This document shows positions 27,112 to 35,890 of a DNA stretch of 64,000 nt, in pieces (within the stretch, counting starts at the first letter, position 1; every line of letters begins with the position of its first letter). Under the pieces are notes generated by a model. It searched no databases, was not told where the DNA came from, and saw only the letters and a program-made list of their open reading frames with translations. The position numbers and the translations under genes were made by a program. The DNA comes from Flavobacterium selenitireducens (lineage in GTDB: Bacteria > Bacteroidota > Bacteroidia > Flavobacteriales > Flavobacteriaceae): the NCBI RefSeq assembly GCF_014748335.1, contig NZ_JAAVIY010000002.1, positions 62,001 to 126,000 of the forward strand, in the 5' to 3' direction.

Positions 27112-27585
27112 ATGGAAACGGCTTACATCAAAACGCCCGTCGGAATCGCCAGGATCGAAGGGGACGAACACGGCGTTTCGGTCATTTCCATCGTTGACGA
27201 AGCGACACAGCTCTCTCCCGAAATCCCAAATATCCTTAGCAAAGCGGCCCAAGAACTCCACGAGTATTTCGAGGGCGAACGCCGTGATTTTTCATTCGCG
27301 CTGAACCCACGCGGAACCGATTTCCAAAAAGCCGTCTGGCAGGAATTGCGCGACATCCCATTTGGTAAAACTACGAGTTATATGGAACTTTCCAGGAAAT
27401 TGGGAGACGTCAAAGCAATACGCGCCGTGGCAGCGGCAAACGGGAAAAACCCGTTGTGGATCGTCGTTCCGTGTCATCGCGTTATCGGTTCGGACGGCTC
27501 GCTGACAGGTTACGCCGGAGGATTATGGCGCAAAAAATGGCTGCTTGAGCACGAAACGCCTCCCGTCCAACATCGTTTGTTCTAA
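27112..27585 (+). CDS. ogt: Methylated-DNA-protein cysteine methyltransferase
   Basis: 157 residues. Suicide repair protein that takes alkyl groups from O6 of guanine. The acceptor Cys is in VPCHRVIGS (about 118-126). The Arg finger and DNA-binding helix are in RAVAAANGKNPL. The N-terminal domain is short, as in Ogt-type single-function enzymes. No Ada-type regulatory domain is present. Confidence 0.93.
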   Translation: METAYIKTPVGIARIEGDEHGVSVISIVDEATQLSPEIPNILSKAAQELHEYFEGERRDFSFALNPRGTDFQKAVWQELRDIPFGKTTSYMELSRKLGDVKAIRAVAAANGKNPLWIVVPCHRVIGSDGSLTGYAGGLWRKKWLLEHETPPVQHRLF

Positions 27586-27601
27586 CCAAAAAATATCAAA
27601 A

Positions 27602-27973
27602 ATGAAAAAACTAGCTTCCCTTATTATCATGCTTTTTGCCATGACGGCCGTCGCCCAAACCGAAAAGCAAATCCTCGGAAAGTGGCAGTTCGTCAGCCTG
27701 GCCGATACGTCGGACATGGACGCCGAAACCAAGGAAATGGCTGGCGCGATCTTCAAGGATTTTGCGCTTCAGTTCGACGCCGACAAAAAAGTGACGTTCT
27801 CGATGATGGGAAAAAGCGAAAGCGGCAAATGGTCGTACAATGAGGCTGACAAAACGATCGTAATGGTTTCTGCAAAGGACAAAACCATCACGATTCCGAT
27901 CACAAAATTCTCCGATACCGAGATGACCGTCAATTTCCAGAACAAGGCGTCCATGATCCTCAAGCGCGGCTGA
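27602..27973 (+). CDS. Small secreted lipocalin-like protein, second copy
   Basis: 123 residues. A signal peptide (MKKLASLIIMLFAMTAVAQ) precedes a mature domain that begins LGKWQFVSL, the same Gly-Lys-Trp pattern as the protein at 25460, with a run of alternating strands. Function unknown. It ends 1 nt before the serine hydrolase start, so both are probably cotranscribed. Confidence 0.7.
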   Translation: MKKLASLIIMLFAMTAVAQTEKQILGKWQFVSLADTSDMDAETKEMAGAIFKDFALQFDADKKVTFSMMGKSESGKWSYNEADKTIVMVSAKDKTITIPITKFSDTEMTVNFQNKASMILKRG

Positions 27974-27974
27974 T

Positions 27975-29135
27975 ATGCTCAAGTTCGTCAAACGGTTGCT
28001 GATCTTGGTGGGTCTTGTTGTCGCTTTGTTTTGCGGCGTGCTGATCCTTAGCGGAAACACGTACATCATCCGCGGTGTTTGGGTAACGTACCTGCACGGC
28101 GAGAAAACTGCGTACCTCACAGATTACCGCCATTTCGACAACCGTTCGATTGCCAAAAGTCCGAATCCGCAAAATTGGAAAGAGGCTGTCGATTACAATT
28201 CTGCCGAGTCTACAAAAAGGCTTGACAGCGTGCACGGTGCCATTGGAACCGTAGCGTTTATGATCATCAAAAATGACAGTATCTGGTACGAAAAGTATTA
28301 CGATGGCTTCGGACAAAACTCCCATTCCAATTCGTTTTCGATGGCCAAAAGCGTTGTGACATCGGCTTTGGGAAGAGCGATAATGGACGGAAAAATTGAA
28401 AGTCTGAACACCAAAGTCGGAACCTATTTCCCGGAGTTTAGTCAAGGTTTGGCCGGAAAACTGACCGTTGGTGATCTGGCTTCTATGGCTTCGGGATTGG
28501 ACTGGGACGAAAAATATTACAGCCCGTTTTCCAAAACCACGCAAGCCTATTTCGACAACAATCTCGAAGAATTCGTAAAGTCGCTCAAGGTCATACACGA
28601 ACCCGGAACCGTTTACCAATATTCGAGCGGAAGCACGCAATTGCTGTCGATGTGCATCGAAAAAGCAGTCGGGAAAGACCTCGCGACTTATGTTTCGGAA
28701 AGTTTCTGGCAACCCATGGGCGCCGAAAACGAAGCGCTTTGGCAAACCGACCACAAAGGCGGAATCGTAAAAGCCTATTGCTGCATCGCGTCGAACGCCC
28801 GTGATTTTGCCCGCTTCGGAAAACTCTACAAGCAAAAAGGAAAATGGAACGGCAAGCAGCTTTTGGATAGTTCGTTCGTCAAGACCTGCACGACACCGCG
28901 GTTTCCCGAAAGTCCGCAATACGGTTACGGTTGGTGGCTCGACACTTACAACGGCAAACAGGTGTTTTACATGCGCGGCCATTTGGGGCAATATGTGATC
29001 GTGGTTCCAAAAGACGACCTGATCGTCGTGCGCCTTGGGCACAAAGGAAACGTAAATGACGAAGGTTCGTTTCACAGCAACGATTTTTACGTATATTTGG
29101 ATGAGACTTATAAAATGCTTTCACTCAGGAAGTAA
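27975..29135 (+). CDS. Serine hydrolase of the beta-lactamase (class C-like) family
   Basis: 386 residues. An N-terminal hydrophobic segment (about 8-28) is a signal anchor, so the catalytic domain is likely periplasmic. The SxxK motif is SMAK (Ser119 region), the second motif is YSSGS, and the third is RGHLGQY near the C-terminus. This places it with class C-like esterases and D-aminopeptidases; true beta-lactamase activity cannot be inferred. Confidence 0.85.
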   Translation: MLKFVKRLLILVGLVVALFCGVLILSGNTYIIRGVWVTYLHGEKTAYLTDYRHFDNRSIAKSPNPQNWKEAVDYNSAESTKRLDSVHGAIGTVAFMIIKNDSIWYEKYYDGFGQNSHSNSFSMAKSVVTSALGRAIMDGKIESLNTKVGTYFPEFSQGLAGKLTVGDLASMASGLDWDEKYYSPFSKTTQAYFDNNLEEFVKSLKVIHEPGTVYQYSSGSTQLLSMCIEKAVGKDLATYVSESFWQPMGAENEALWQTDHKGGIVKAYCCIASNARDFARFGKLYKQKGKWNGKQLLDSSFVKTCTTPRFPESPQYGYGWWLDTYNGKQVFYMRGHLGQYVIVVPKDDLIVVRLGHKGNVNDEGSFHSNDFYVYLDETYKMLSLRK

Positions 29136-29162
29136 TACACGCCAATTTAAATTGTACACGCC

Positions 29163-29876
29163 ATGATCCAAAAAATTCCACTGGAGAACATCCTGTTTCT
29201 CGACATCGAAACCGTTCCTTTCGAACAACACTTCAACAACCTCGACGAGGAAATGAAAACGCTTTGGGAGCAAAAAACCCAGTATCAAAGACGTGATGAA
29301 TACACGCCCGAGGCATTTTACGAGCGCGCCGGGATTTGGGCCGAGTTCGGCAAGATCGTCGCAATTTCCGTCGGATATTTCGTGCTCAAGAACGACATCC
29401 GCAACTTTCGGGTCACGTCTTTCTTCGGAGACGAACGACAATTGCTGCGCGACTTTTCGAATATGCTCGCCAGCCACTTTTCGCGTCCGCAACACATTTT
29501 GTGTGGTCACAACGCCAAAGAATTCGACATTCCGTTTATCGCCAGGCGCATGATCATAAATGGTATCCAGTTGCCCGAAAAACTCAACTTATTCGGCAAA
29601 AAACCGTGGGAAGTGCCGCATCTTGACACGTTGGAACTTTGGAAATTCGGCGACTACAAACATTTTACGTCTCTGAAATTGCTCACCAAAATCCTCGGCA
29701 TTCCATCATCAAAAGGCGATATCGACGGCAGCCAGGTCGCTCACGTTTTCTACGTTGAGAACGACATCGACCGCATCATTACCTATTGCGAAAAAGACGT
29801 GATCGCCACGGCACAGGTTTTCTTGAAAATGCGTCGCGAAGAGTTGCTCGTTGATGAGGAGATTTTGCATGTGTAA
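29163..29876 (+). CDS. DEDDy-type 3'-5' exonuclease related to PolB proofreading domain
   Basis: 237 residues. The ExoI motif LFLDIETVP (about residues 9-17) supplies Asp and Glu; ExoII is in GHNAKEFDIPF; the ExoIII motif YCEKDVIAT (about 204-212) supplies the last Asp with a Tyr four residues before it. A stand-alone nuclease, possibly in repair or RNA or DNA trimming. A tandem heptamer TAAAGTT follows the stop. Confidence 0.88.
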   Translation: MIQKIPLENILFLDIETVPFEQHFNNLDEEMKTLWEQKTQYQRRDEYTPEAFYERAGIWAEFGKIVAISVGYFVLKNDIRNFRVTSFFGDERQLLRDFSNMLASHFSRPQHILCGHNAKEFDIPFIARRMIINGIQLPEKLNLFGKKPWEVPHLDTLELWKFGDYKHFTSLKLLTKILGIPSSKGDIDGSQVAHVFYVENDIDRIITYCEKDVIATAQVFLKMRREELLVDEEILHV

Positions 29877-29900
29877 AGTTTAAAGTTTAAAGTTTGAAGT
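29877..29900. repeat. Short tandem heptamer TAAAGTT
   Basis: Three TAAAGTT units and one TGAAGTT follow the exonuclease stop, which lies inside the first unit. This is a smaller heptad array like that at 12786, but with another unit sequence. Confidence 0.6.
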
Positions 29901-29970
29901 TGTCGGACAGTGTTTCCTATTTTGGATATTTGTCGCGACATCAACCGCTATATCATTAATAACCTCATCC

Positions 29971-30339
29971 ATGGAAAACAACGAACCGCAGTTTGTCATA
30001 CCGCAGCGCTACCGCAAGATCGAGAATTTGCACATCGTGCTATGGCTTGTAAAAGATTTGTGTTGGGTCATGCTGTGGCGACCGCTCGGCGTGATCATGA
30101 TCATCCCGACTATTGGCGCCGCAGCCCTGATTACATGGCAAACGCGACACATCAAAAGCGAATTGCTGCACAACGTAGCGGTCTTTTTCTGGATACTCGC
30201 CAATGCTTACTGGATGCTCACCGAATTTTTCACAACCGACGACAGCCTGCGCTATTACGCCGTAGTCCCGTTCGCAATCGGACTCGTCTCGATCACGTAT
30301 TATTACGCCGGGCTGAGGTTTGCGATAAAAAAGAGATGA
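29971..30339 (+). CDS. Small integral membrane protein of unknown function
   Basis: 122 residues with three to four predicted transmembrane helices (about 27-60, 63-83, 90-112) and a positively charged N-terminus. No family was recognised. It converges with the SCO gene; a family A hairpin repeat lies between. Confidence 0.65.
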   Translation: MENNEPQFVIPQRYRKIENLHIVLWLVKDLCWVMLWRPLGVIMIIPTIGAAALITWQTRHIKSELLHNVAVFFWILANAYWMLTEFFTTDDSLRYYAVVPFAIGLVSITYYYAGLRFAIKKR

Positions 30340-30353
30340 ATTTTTCGGGAAGC

Positions 30354-30487
30354 TGGTCCGGCTATACGCTTCTAGCTTTCGGCGAAAAACGCGGTGTAGC
30401 TCGCTCGCTGCGTGGCTTCCGTTGGTCGCCCGCGCCACGCGGCTCCATCGCGTTTTTTGCCAAAAGGCTAACCGCTGCTATCCGGGC
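30354..30487 (-). repeat. Hairpin repeat family A, copy A1
   Basis: On the minus strand it reads CCCGGATAGCAGCGGTTAG, then CCTTTTGGC. A long stem has GGCaAAAAACGCG against CGCGTTTTTcGCC, the inner stem pairs GCCACGC (30434-30440) with GCGTGGC (30410-30416), and the apical loop contains GGGCGACCAACGGAAGCC. It ends AAAGCTAGAAGCG then TATAGCCGG. It sits between convergent genes. Confidence 0.8.
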
Positions 30488-30520
30488 TAGTTCACGTTGA
30501 ACTTCAACTTCCAACCCAAA

Positions 30521-31195
30521 CTAATCGTTTCCGTCCTGGCTCAACCAGTTGATGTCTTCGATAAGGCGCTTGACAGACTCCTTGTCCGTGCCGTCATAGA
30601 ATCCGCGCACGCGACGTTTGGCATCGACCAACACGAAATTTTCCGTATGCACCATGTCGTACAATTCCTCGGGTTTGCCAAGCTTGACGGCGAGATAGGA
30701 TTTGCGTGCGATCGAATAAATGTCTTTCTTGTCGCCCGTCACGAGATTCCATTTGGCATCGTTCACGCCTTTTTCCAACGCATAGTTTTTGAGTACGGGA
30801 ACGCTGTCCACGTCGGGCATTACGGTGTGCGACAGGATCATGACTTTTGGGTTGTTCGCGATCGCCTTTTGTACTTCGACCATGTTCGAGGTCATGATCG
30901 GGCAAATGGATTTACAGGTTGTGAAAAAGAAATCGGCAACGTAGATTTTGCCTTCGTAATCCTTTTCGGTGATCGTCTTTCCGTTTTGGTTCACGAACGA
31001 AAAGTCCGCGATTTGATGTACTTTTCGGATGTCCTGCAACGTGCTGTCGACCATTTCAGGATTGACATCGGCCGGCGTGTAGATTTTTAGTGTTTTCTTG
31101 GGTTTTAAGGCGGTGTAAAATGCTGCGATCGAAACCGCAGAAACCAGGAACATCGCGATGAAAAAGATGCGGTACTTCTTAAAAAACAAAAGCAT
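30521..31195 (-). CDS. SCO1/SenC/PrrC family copper chaperone or thioredoxin-like protein
   Basis: 224 residues. An N-terminal transmembrane helix (about 7-28) anchors a periplasmic thioredoxin-fold domain. The metal-binding CKSIC (CXXXC) is at about residue 91 and the third ligand His is in DMVHTENFVL (about 180). SCO proteins assemble the CuA site of cytochrome oxidase or act in periplasmic redox. ATG 31195 was preferred to upstream codons with no ribosome site. Heme and cytochrome genes nearby fit respiration. Confidence 0.9.
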   Translation of the reverse strand: MLLFFKKYRIFFIAMFLVSAVSIAAFYTALKPKKTLKIYTPADVNPEMVDSTLQDIRKVHQIADFSFVNQNGKTITEKDYEGKIYVADFFFTTCKSICPIMTSNMVEVQKAIANNPKVMILSHTVMPDVDSVPVLKNYALEKGVNDAKWNLVTGDKKDIYSIARKSYLAVKLGKPEELYDMVHTENFVLVDAKRRVRGFYDGTDKESVKRLIEDINWLSQDGND

Positions 31196-31335
31196 GACAG
31201 GAATTTGCGGCAAAAATACGAAGTAAAAGCCGCGCCCCATCCGATAATTAACACACAATTTGGGCGTAAACGCGAAACAAATCCGCCATCGGCAAGACTA
31301 ATAACCTGATTTTAGAACTTTTTTCCACCACAATT

Positions 31336-33384
31336 ATGAAATACAGCAACAAACTTTGGGTATTGCTGCCCTTGCTCGCTTCGTCGGGCATCAATGCACA
31401 ATCGGCCCAATCCAAACCGGGAATCGACCTCTCGCTTATGGATACGAAAGTAAAGCCAGGAGACGACTTCTTCCGATTCGTAAACGGAACCTGGTTCGAC
31501 AACACCACCATTCCCGCCGACCGCACGCGTTGGGGAAGTTTTGACGAATTGCGCCAAAATACCGACAAGGATGCCCTCGCGATTCTCAAAGCGGCTGCGA
31601 ACAATCCAAAATACAGCGCCACAACCGACCAAGGCAAAGCCATCGCACTTTACAAATCCATTCTCGATACCGTCGGTCGCAACAAGGCCGGGATCAAACC
31701 TTTGAAACCGTATCTCGACAAGGTTAACGCGATCAAGTCCGTGAAGGATCTTCAAAATTTCCTTATCTGGATGGAACCGAAAGGCGGCATCGGTTTCTTT
31801 GGCGTCGGCGTCGGCCCGGATTCCAAGAACAGTAACAAAAATCAAGTGAACGTCGGTTTGGGCGGTGTCGGTTTGCCGGATCGCGATTATTATGTTTCAG
31901 ATGACGCCGATTCCAAGGAAAAACGCGAAAAGTACGTTACCCACGTCACGCGTATGCTGCAATATCTGGGTGATTCGCCAACCAAGGCAAAATCGGATGC
32001 CCAAAAGATCCTCGCACTCGAAACTTCGATGAGCAAACCGCGATTGGACCGTGTGGAGCGACGCGATCGTCGTAAAACCTATAATCCGATGACGGTCGCC
32101 GATTTGCAAAAGTTGCTGCCGTCAATCCAATGGGAAACGTATCTTTCTGCTGTCGGAATGCCAAAAACCGATACGCTGAATGTGTCCCAACCGCGCTATA
32201 TGACGGCGCTGAACGACATTTTCAAAGAGAACAAAGTCGAAGACTGGAAAGCGTATTTGCGTTGGATGCTGCTCAATCGTTATGCCGGGGCGCTTTCTAC
32301 TGAACTCGAAAACGCCAACTGGGAATTCTACGGAAAAACCTTGACCGGGGCCGTAAAGCAACGACCGAGAGACGAGCGCGCGCTTCAAACCATCAACGGA
32401 TCGGTAGGGGAAGCCCTGGGAAAATTGTATGTCGAGCAAAAATTCCCGCCGGAAGCCAAAGCGAAAGCCGAAGAATTGATCCAGTATTTGTTCCGCGCAT
32501 ACGAAACCCGCATCAATGCCTTGCCTTGGATGGACGAAAAAACGCGTGCCATGGCGATTGCAAAACTAAAAAAGTACCGCGTCAAGATCGGCTATCCGGA
32601 CAAATGGAAAGATTATTCTGATCTGTCACTAAAATCCCCTTCAGAAGGCGGAAGTTATTTCAGCAATTTTACAGAAATGGCCGAGTGGCGTCATCGCGAA
32701 AGTCTCAAAGACCTTAAAAAACCCGTTGACAAGGAACGTTGGGGCATGTCGCCTCAAACCGTGAATGCGTATTACAATTCGACAAACAATGAAATCGTTT
32801 TCCCGGCGGCGATCCTGCAACCTCCGTTTTACGATTACAGAGCCGATGCTGCCGTCAATTTCGGTGGAATCGGAGCGGTTATCGGGCATGAGATTTCCCA
32901 CGGTTTTGATGATTCCGGTTCGCGTTTCAATGCAGATGGAAATCTTGTGAATTGGTGGAGCGACGAAGATCTCCAAAAATTCGGCGAATTGGGATCGGCT
33001 CTTGCGGCCCAGTATTCGGCACTTGAGCCGCTTCCGGGGACGTTTGTTGACGGAAAATTCACTTTGGGAGAAAATATCGGTGATTTGGGCGGCGTGAATT
33101 CCGCTTACGACGGGTTGCAGCTTTATCTTAAGGAAAAAGGCAATCCTGGAAAAATCGATGGATTGACGCCCGAACAGCGCTTTTTCATATCCTGGGGAAC
33201 GATATGGAGAACCAAAATGCGCGATGAAGCCATTAAGAATCAGGTTAAGACAGATCCGCACACGCCGGGAATGTTCCGTTCGTTCGTGCCGTTGCAGAAC
33301 GTCGAAGGTTTTTATACCGCTTTCGACATCAAGCCGGGAGACAAATTATATGTAGCGCCGGACAAGCGTGTCAAAATCTGGTAA
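31336..33384 (+). CDS. M13-family (neprilysin-like) zinc endopeptidase
   Basis: 682 residues. A signal peptide of about 21 residues (ends INAQ) sends it to the periplasm or outside. The zinc motif HEISH (about 520) and the downstream ENIGDLGG (about 575) hold the two His, the catalytic Glu and the third ligand Glu. The PFYDYRADAAVNFGGIG segment before it is typical. It probably degrades peptides up to about 40 residues. Confidence 0.93.
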   Translation: MKYSNKLWVLLPLLASSGINAQSAQSKPGIDLSLMDTKVKPGDDFFRFVNGTWFDNTTIPADRTRWGSFDELRQNTDKDALAILKAAANNPKYSATTDQGKAIALYKSILDTVGRNKAGIKPLKPYLDKVNAIKSVKDLQNFLIWMEPKGGIGFFGVGVGPDSKNSNKNQVNVGLGGVGLPDRDYYVSDDADSKEKREKYVTHVTRMLQYLGDSPTKAKSDAQKILALETSMSKPRLDRVERRDRRKTYNPMTVADLQKLLPSIQWETYLSAVGMPKTDTLNVSQPRYMTALNDIFKENKVEDWKAYLRWMLLNRYAGALSTELENANWEFYGKTLTGAVKQRPRDERALQTINGSVGEALGKLYVEQKFPPEAKAKAEELIQYLFRAYETRINALPWMDEKTRAMAIAKLKKYRVKIGYPDKWKDYSDLSLKSPSEGGSYFSNFTEMAEWRHRESLKDLKKPVDKERWGMSPQTVNAYYNSTNNEIVFPAAILQPPFYDYRADAAVNFGGIGAVIGHEISHGFDDSGSRFNADGNLVNWWSDEDLQKFGELGSALAAQYSALEPLPGTFVDGKFTLGENIGDLGGVNSAYDGLQLYLKEKGNPGKIDGLTPEQRFFISWGTIWRTKMRDEAIKNQVKTDPHTPGMFRSFVPLQNVEGFYTAFDIKPGDKLYVAPDKRVKIW

Positions 33385-33393
33385 CAATGAACT

Positions 33394-33424
33394 AATCCCG
33401 ATCCGCCCGATCGGGATTTTTTTT
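33394..33424 (+). terminator. Strong rho-independent terminator after the M13 peptidase
   Basis: AATCCCGATC (33394-33403), loop CGCCC, GATCGGGATT (33409-33418) and a tract of eight T. It can also serve the convergent S41 gene. Confidence 0.92.
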
Positions 33425-33428
33425 AGTG

Positions 33429-34430
33429 TTATTTGAGCCACTTCAAGGCGGCTTGCACAGTCGCGTCTTTTTTGAGATCGAAATACGATTCCGCACCTTT
33501 TATTATAGCATCCGGCTTGACCGATTCAGGAAGGATTTTCTTTTTGCCATCGGCCAAATATCCCACTGAAATCAGGAAATAGCATTGCTGGTTGTTGAAT
33601 ACGAAGCCGTCCGTGGTGTTTGCCAGCCCGGCTGTTTTCTCGCCGAACGATTTCGTATTCGGTCGCTGTTGAAACGTTACCGCGACGCCTTCACCGGAAC
33701 TTCCCGTTCCCGCGCCCATCAATACGGCAACTTTTGATTTGGATAGGGACGCGATCTGTTTGGTCACAGACGCCGTATTTTGCCCGTCCATTATAAAATC
33801 CCCGTTTTTGAACTCGTATTTTCCCAGAAGTTTTCCGTTGGAGTCGATGTAATGCCCAAAAATGCCGTCTGAAAAAAACGGAGAAAGCCCCGCCAACATT
33901 GGACGGATGTTTCCACCTGTATTCATCCGTAAATCGACGATCCAACCTCTCGGATTTTTCGCAGCGAGTTCCGCAACCGCATTGCGCATCCAGTTTGCAT
34001 ATTGGTCGATATCCTTTTGTTTGTTGACAGGCATCGCCGGGACGTTCAAATAGGCGATTTCCCCGATCATTTCCTTGCCGAAAACCTGGCCTTTCTTCCA
34101 TTTTGCTTTTAGCGAATCGCTTTGGCGTGCGTTTAATTCAGGATTCGGAAGCATGTAGTTTTGCCCATAATACCAATAATTGGCGTGTTTGTCGCCAAGT
34201 GCGTCGAATGCGATTTTAAGTGCGGGAAACGCTTCGATACTGTTCGTTGCGTTCTTAGCGGCTGAAAAAACTTCCGAACGCACTTTGGCCCAATCCACGT
34301 TTTTAGAGTAAAGCGAATTCTTTTGCATCACGACAAGCGCACTGTCGATGCTCACGCGAACCGAATCCGGCATTTGTGCCGTTGCAAAAAACGAAGTCAG
34401 TAAAAGGTTGAATAGCAGTAGCTTTTTCAT
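33429..34430 (-). CDS. S41-family (tail-specific protease-like) peptidase
   Basis: 333 residues. A signal peptide (MKKLLLFNLLLTSFFATAQ) precedes a helical N-terminal region and a C-terminal-processing-protease core. The strand DLRMNTGGNIRPM is typical; the nucleophile Ser is in GTGSSGEGVA and the Lys base in SFGEKTAG. No PDZ domain is visible, so it resembles the shorter S41 proteins of Bacteroidota. Secreted; the substrate is unknown. Confidence 0.88.
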   Translation of the reverse strand: MKKLLLFNLLLTSFFATAQMPDSVRVSIDSALVVMQKNSLYSKNVDWAKVRSEVFSAAKNATNSIEAFPALKIAFDALGDKHANYWYYGQNYMLPNPELNARQSDSLKAKWKKGQVFGKEMIGEIAYLNVPAMPVNKQKDIDQYANWMRNAVAELAAKNPRGWIVDLRMNTGGNIRPMLAGLSPFFSDGIFGHYIDSNGKLLGKYEFKNGDFIMDGQNTASVTKQIASLSKSKVAVLMGAGTGSSGEGVAVTFQQRPNTKSFGEKTAGLANTTDGFVFNNQQCYFLISVGYLADGKKKILPESVKPDAIIKGAESYFDLKKDATVQAALKWLK

Positions 34431-34471
34431 GTCCGTGACGATTTTTGCAAAGCTAAACAGAATACGTTCAA

Positions 34472-35356
34472 TTACAAATGGGCCAAATGGTGAGGTTCGA
34501 TGTGAATCAGAACGTCCGCGATTTCAGGCATTTCGTTTTGGACTTTGTCTTTGAGCCGATGGGCGATCTCGTGTCCTTCCGTCACGGAAATGTCGCCGTT
34601 TACCGTGAGATGCAGATCGACGAGGTAGTTCATCCCGGATTTGCGCACATGCAATTTCTCAGTGTCGATCACGCCGGGAACGGTGCGCGCGATGATCCTT
34701 ATTTTCCCCACGACCTCGTGGTGCAGGTTCTCGTCCAGGATTTCGCCCAAGGCCGGACGGAAGATCAGGTAAGCATTGTACACGATGAATCCCGAAGCAA
34801 ACAAAGCGGCCCAATCGTCGGCGGTTTCGTATCCGGGACCAAAGAAAATCGCAATCGAGATCCCGACAAAAGCCATGGCCGATGTTATTGCGTCGCTGCG
34901 GTGGTGCCAGGCGTCCGCTTTTAGAGAAGAACTGTTGGTGTCGTCACCTTTTTTGGACACGAAACGATAAAAGATTTCTTTGGTGATGACGATTATCGCC
35001 AATACGATAAGAGTATAAGATTCGGGTGTTTTGTGGGGCGTTTGTATGTGTTGGATGCTCTCGTAAGCGATGACCGTTGCAGAAACCACGAGAAAACCCA
35101 CGACGGCGAACGTTACCAACGCCTCGGCTTTACCGTGGCCATAAGGATGATTTTCGTCGGCGGGGCGAGAAGAATACTTGAGTCCCAGTAACACGAGAAA
35201 CGAAGAAAACACATCCGATGTAGATTCGATCGCGTCGGCGATAAGGGCGTAAGAATTCCCGAAATAGCCGACGGTTCCTTTTACCACTGCCAACACGAGA
35301 TTGCCCAAAATGCTCAGGTAGGTTGTTCGTACGGCTTCTTTGGCGTGGTCGGACAT
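34472..35356 (-). CDS. Cation diffusion facilitator family transporter
   Basis: 294 residues with six transmembrane helices and a C-terminal cytosolic domain of about 85 residues. Metal-site signatures are DAIESTSDV (helix II) and WHHRSDAIT (helix V). HXXXD in the latter suggests zinc, iron or cobalt efflux, as in FieF-type proteins. The C-terminus ends EPHHLAHL. Confidence 0.92.
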   Translation of the reverse strand: MSDHAKEAVRTTYLSILGNLVLAVVKGTVGYFGNSYALIADAIESTSDVFSSFLVLLGLKYSSRPADENHPYGHGKAEALVTFAVVGFLVVSATVIAYESIQHIQTPHKTPESYTLIVLAIIVITKEIFYRFVSKKGDDTNSSSLKADAWHHRSDAITSAMAFVGISIAIFFGPGYETADDWAALFASGFIVYNAYLIFRPALGEILDENLHHEVVGKIRIIARTVPGVIDTEKLHVRKSGMNYLVDLHLTVNGDISVTEGHEIAHRLKDKVQNEMPEIADVLIHIEPHHLAHL

Positions 35357-35437
35357 GGTTGCAAAGATAAGTCAGCGGCGGTTTGGAAAGGATTTTCGCG
35401 ATAAATAAATTGTGGATTTGCAGTCAGGTTTGCGCAA

Positions 35438-35565
35438 GGGATGCAAGCGGTTAGCCTTTTGCGGGAAAGCGCCTGGTTTTGTCGCGAGGCGCGGCGACCA
35501 AAGAAGCTCGCGCCTCGCATACAAAACCGGTGTTTTGCCAGAAAGCTAAAAGCGGGTCAGCCCGG
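35438..35565 (+). repeat. Hairpin repeat family A, copy A2
   Basis: Starts GGGATGCAAGCGGTTAGCC. Arms GGTTTTGT/ACAAAACC (35475-35482, 35521-35528) enclose a perfect 10-bp stem GCGAGGCGCG/CGCGCCTCGC (35484-35493, 35509-35518). The loop GCGACCAAAGAAGCT is at 35494-35508. It ends AAAGCTAAAAGCGGG then TCAGCCCGG. Confidence 0.85.
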
Positions 35566-35681
35566 TCGCGGCGAAATTTGAGTTGTGGACCTCACGTTTT
35601 TGGCGGCCGCGATGCGCCCAAATTCTTTGAAACCTGTACGATTTTTCGACACATCAAAACCACATCAATTTTTTTGCTTGC

Positions 35682-35714
35682 AGACCTAACAAATCTTTGA
35701 GATTTGTTAGGTCT
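35682..35714. repeat. 33-bp AGACCTAAC palindrome, copy 2
   Basis: Arms AGACCTAACAAATCT (15 nt) around TTG. Same length and outer bases as the copy at 9203, but several inner base pairs differ in a compensated way. Here it lies between divergent genes, so it cannot be only a terminator. Confidence 0.8.
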
Positions 35715-35825
35715 AGCAAAGTTCGGCAACTAACACCAAAACCAGCGACAGTTTTTCTATCGTTTTTCTTAAAATTCACTTAACCGTTTAATTGCTACCG
35801 AATTATTCGTACGCACAACCCGAAC

Positions 35826-35858
35826 AGATTGCACAATCTCAATAAACCTGTATCTTTG
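35826..35858 (+). promoter_or_regulatory. trhO promoter with operator-like inverted repeat
   Basis: TTG at 35829-35831, 19-nt spacer, TAtcTTTG at 35851-35858. The inverted repeat AGATTG-CA-CAATCT (35826-35839) covers the -33 box. The leader is 32 nt. Confidence 0.65.
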
Positions 35859-35890
35859 CGCCCGCAAACTCCACTTAAATTGTTTATAGC

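Larger units (their letters stand above)
35357..35890. other. 534-bp divergent intergenic region with two repeats
   Basis: The region between the CDF transporter and trhO contains a family A hairpin (35438-35565), a 33-bp palindrome (35682-35714), and the trhO promoter. No gene is visible. Confidence 0.7.

Noticed and set aside
27960..29075. 371-codon open frame on the minus strand
   Set aside because: Antisense to the serine hydrolase, which has clear SxxK and other catalytic motifs. The antisense protein shows no domain.
35438..35565. tRNA or tmRNA gene
   Set aside because: The fold is a long two-part hairpin with no cloverleaf, anticodon or CCA arm, and the same layout recurs in two other gaps.
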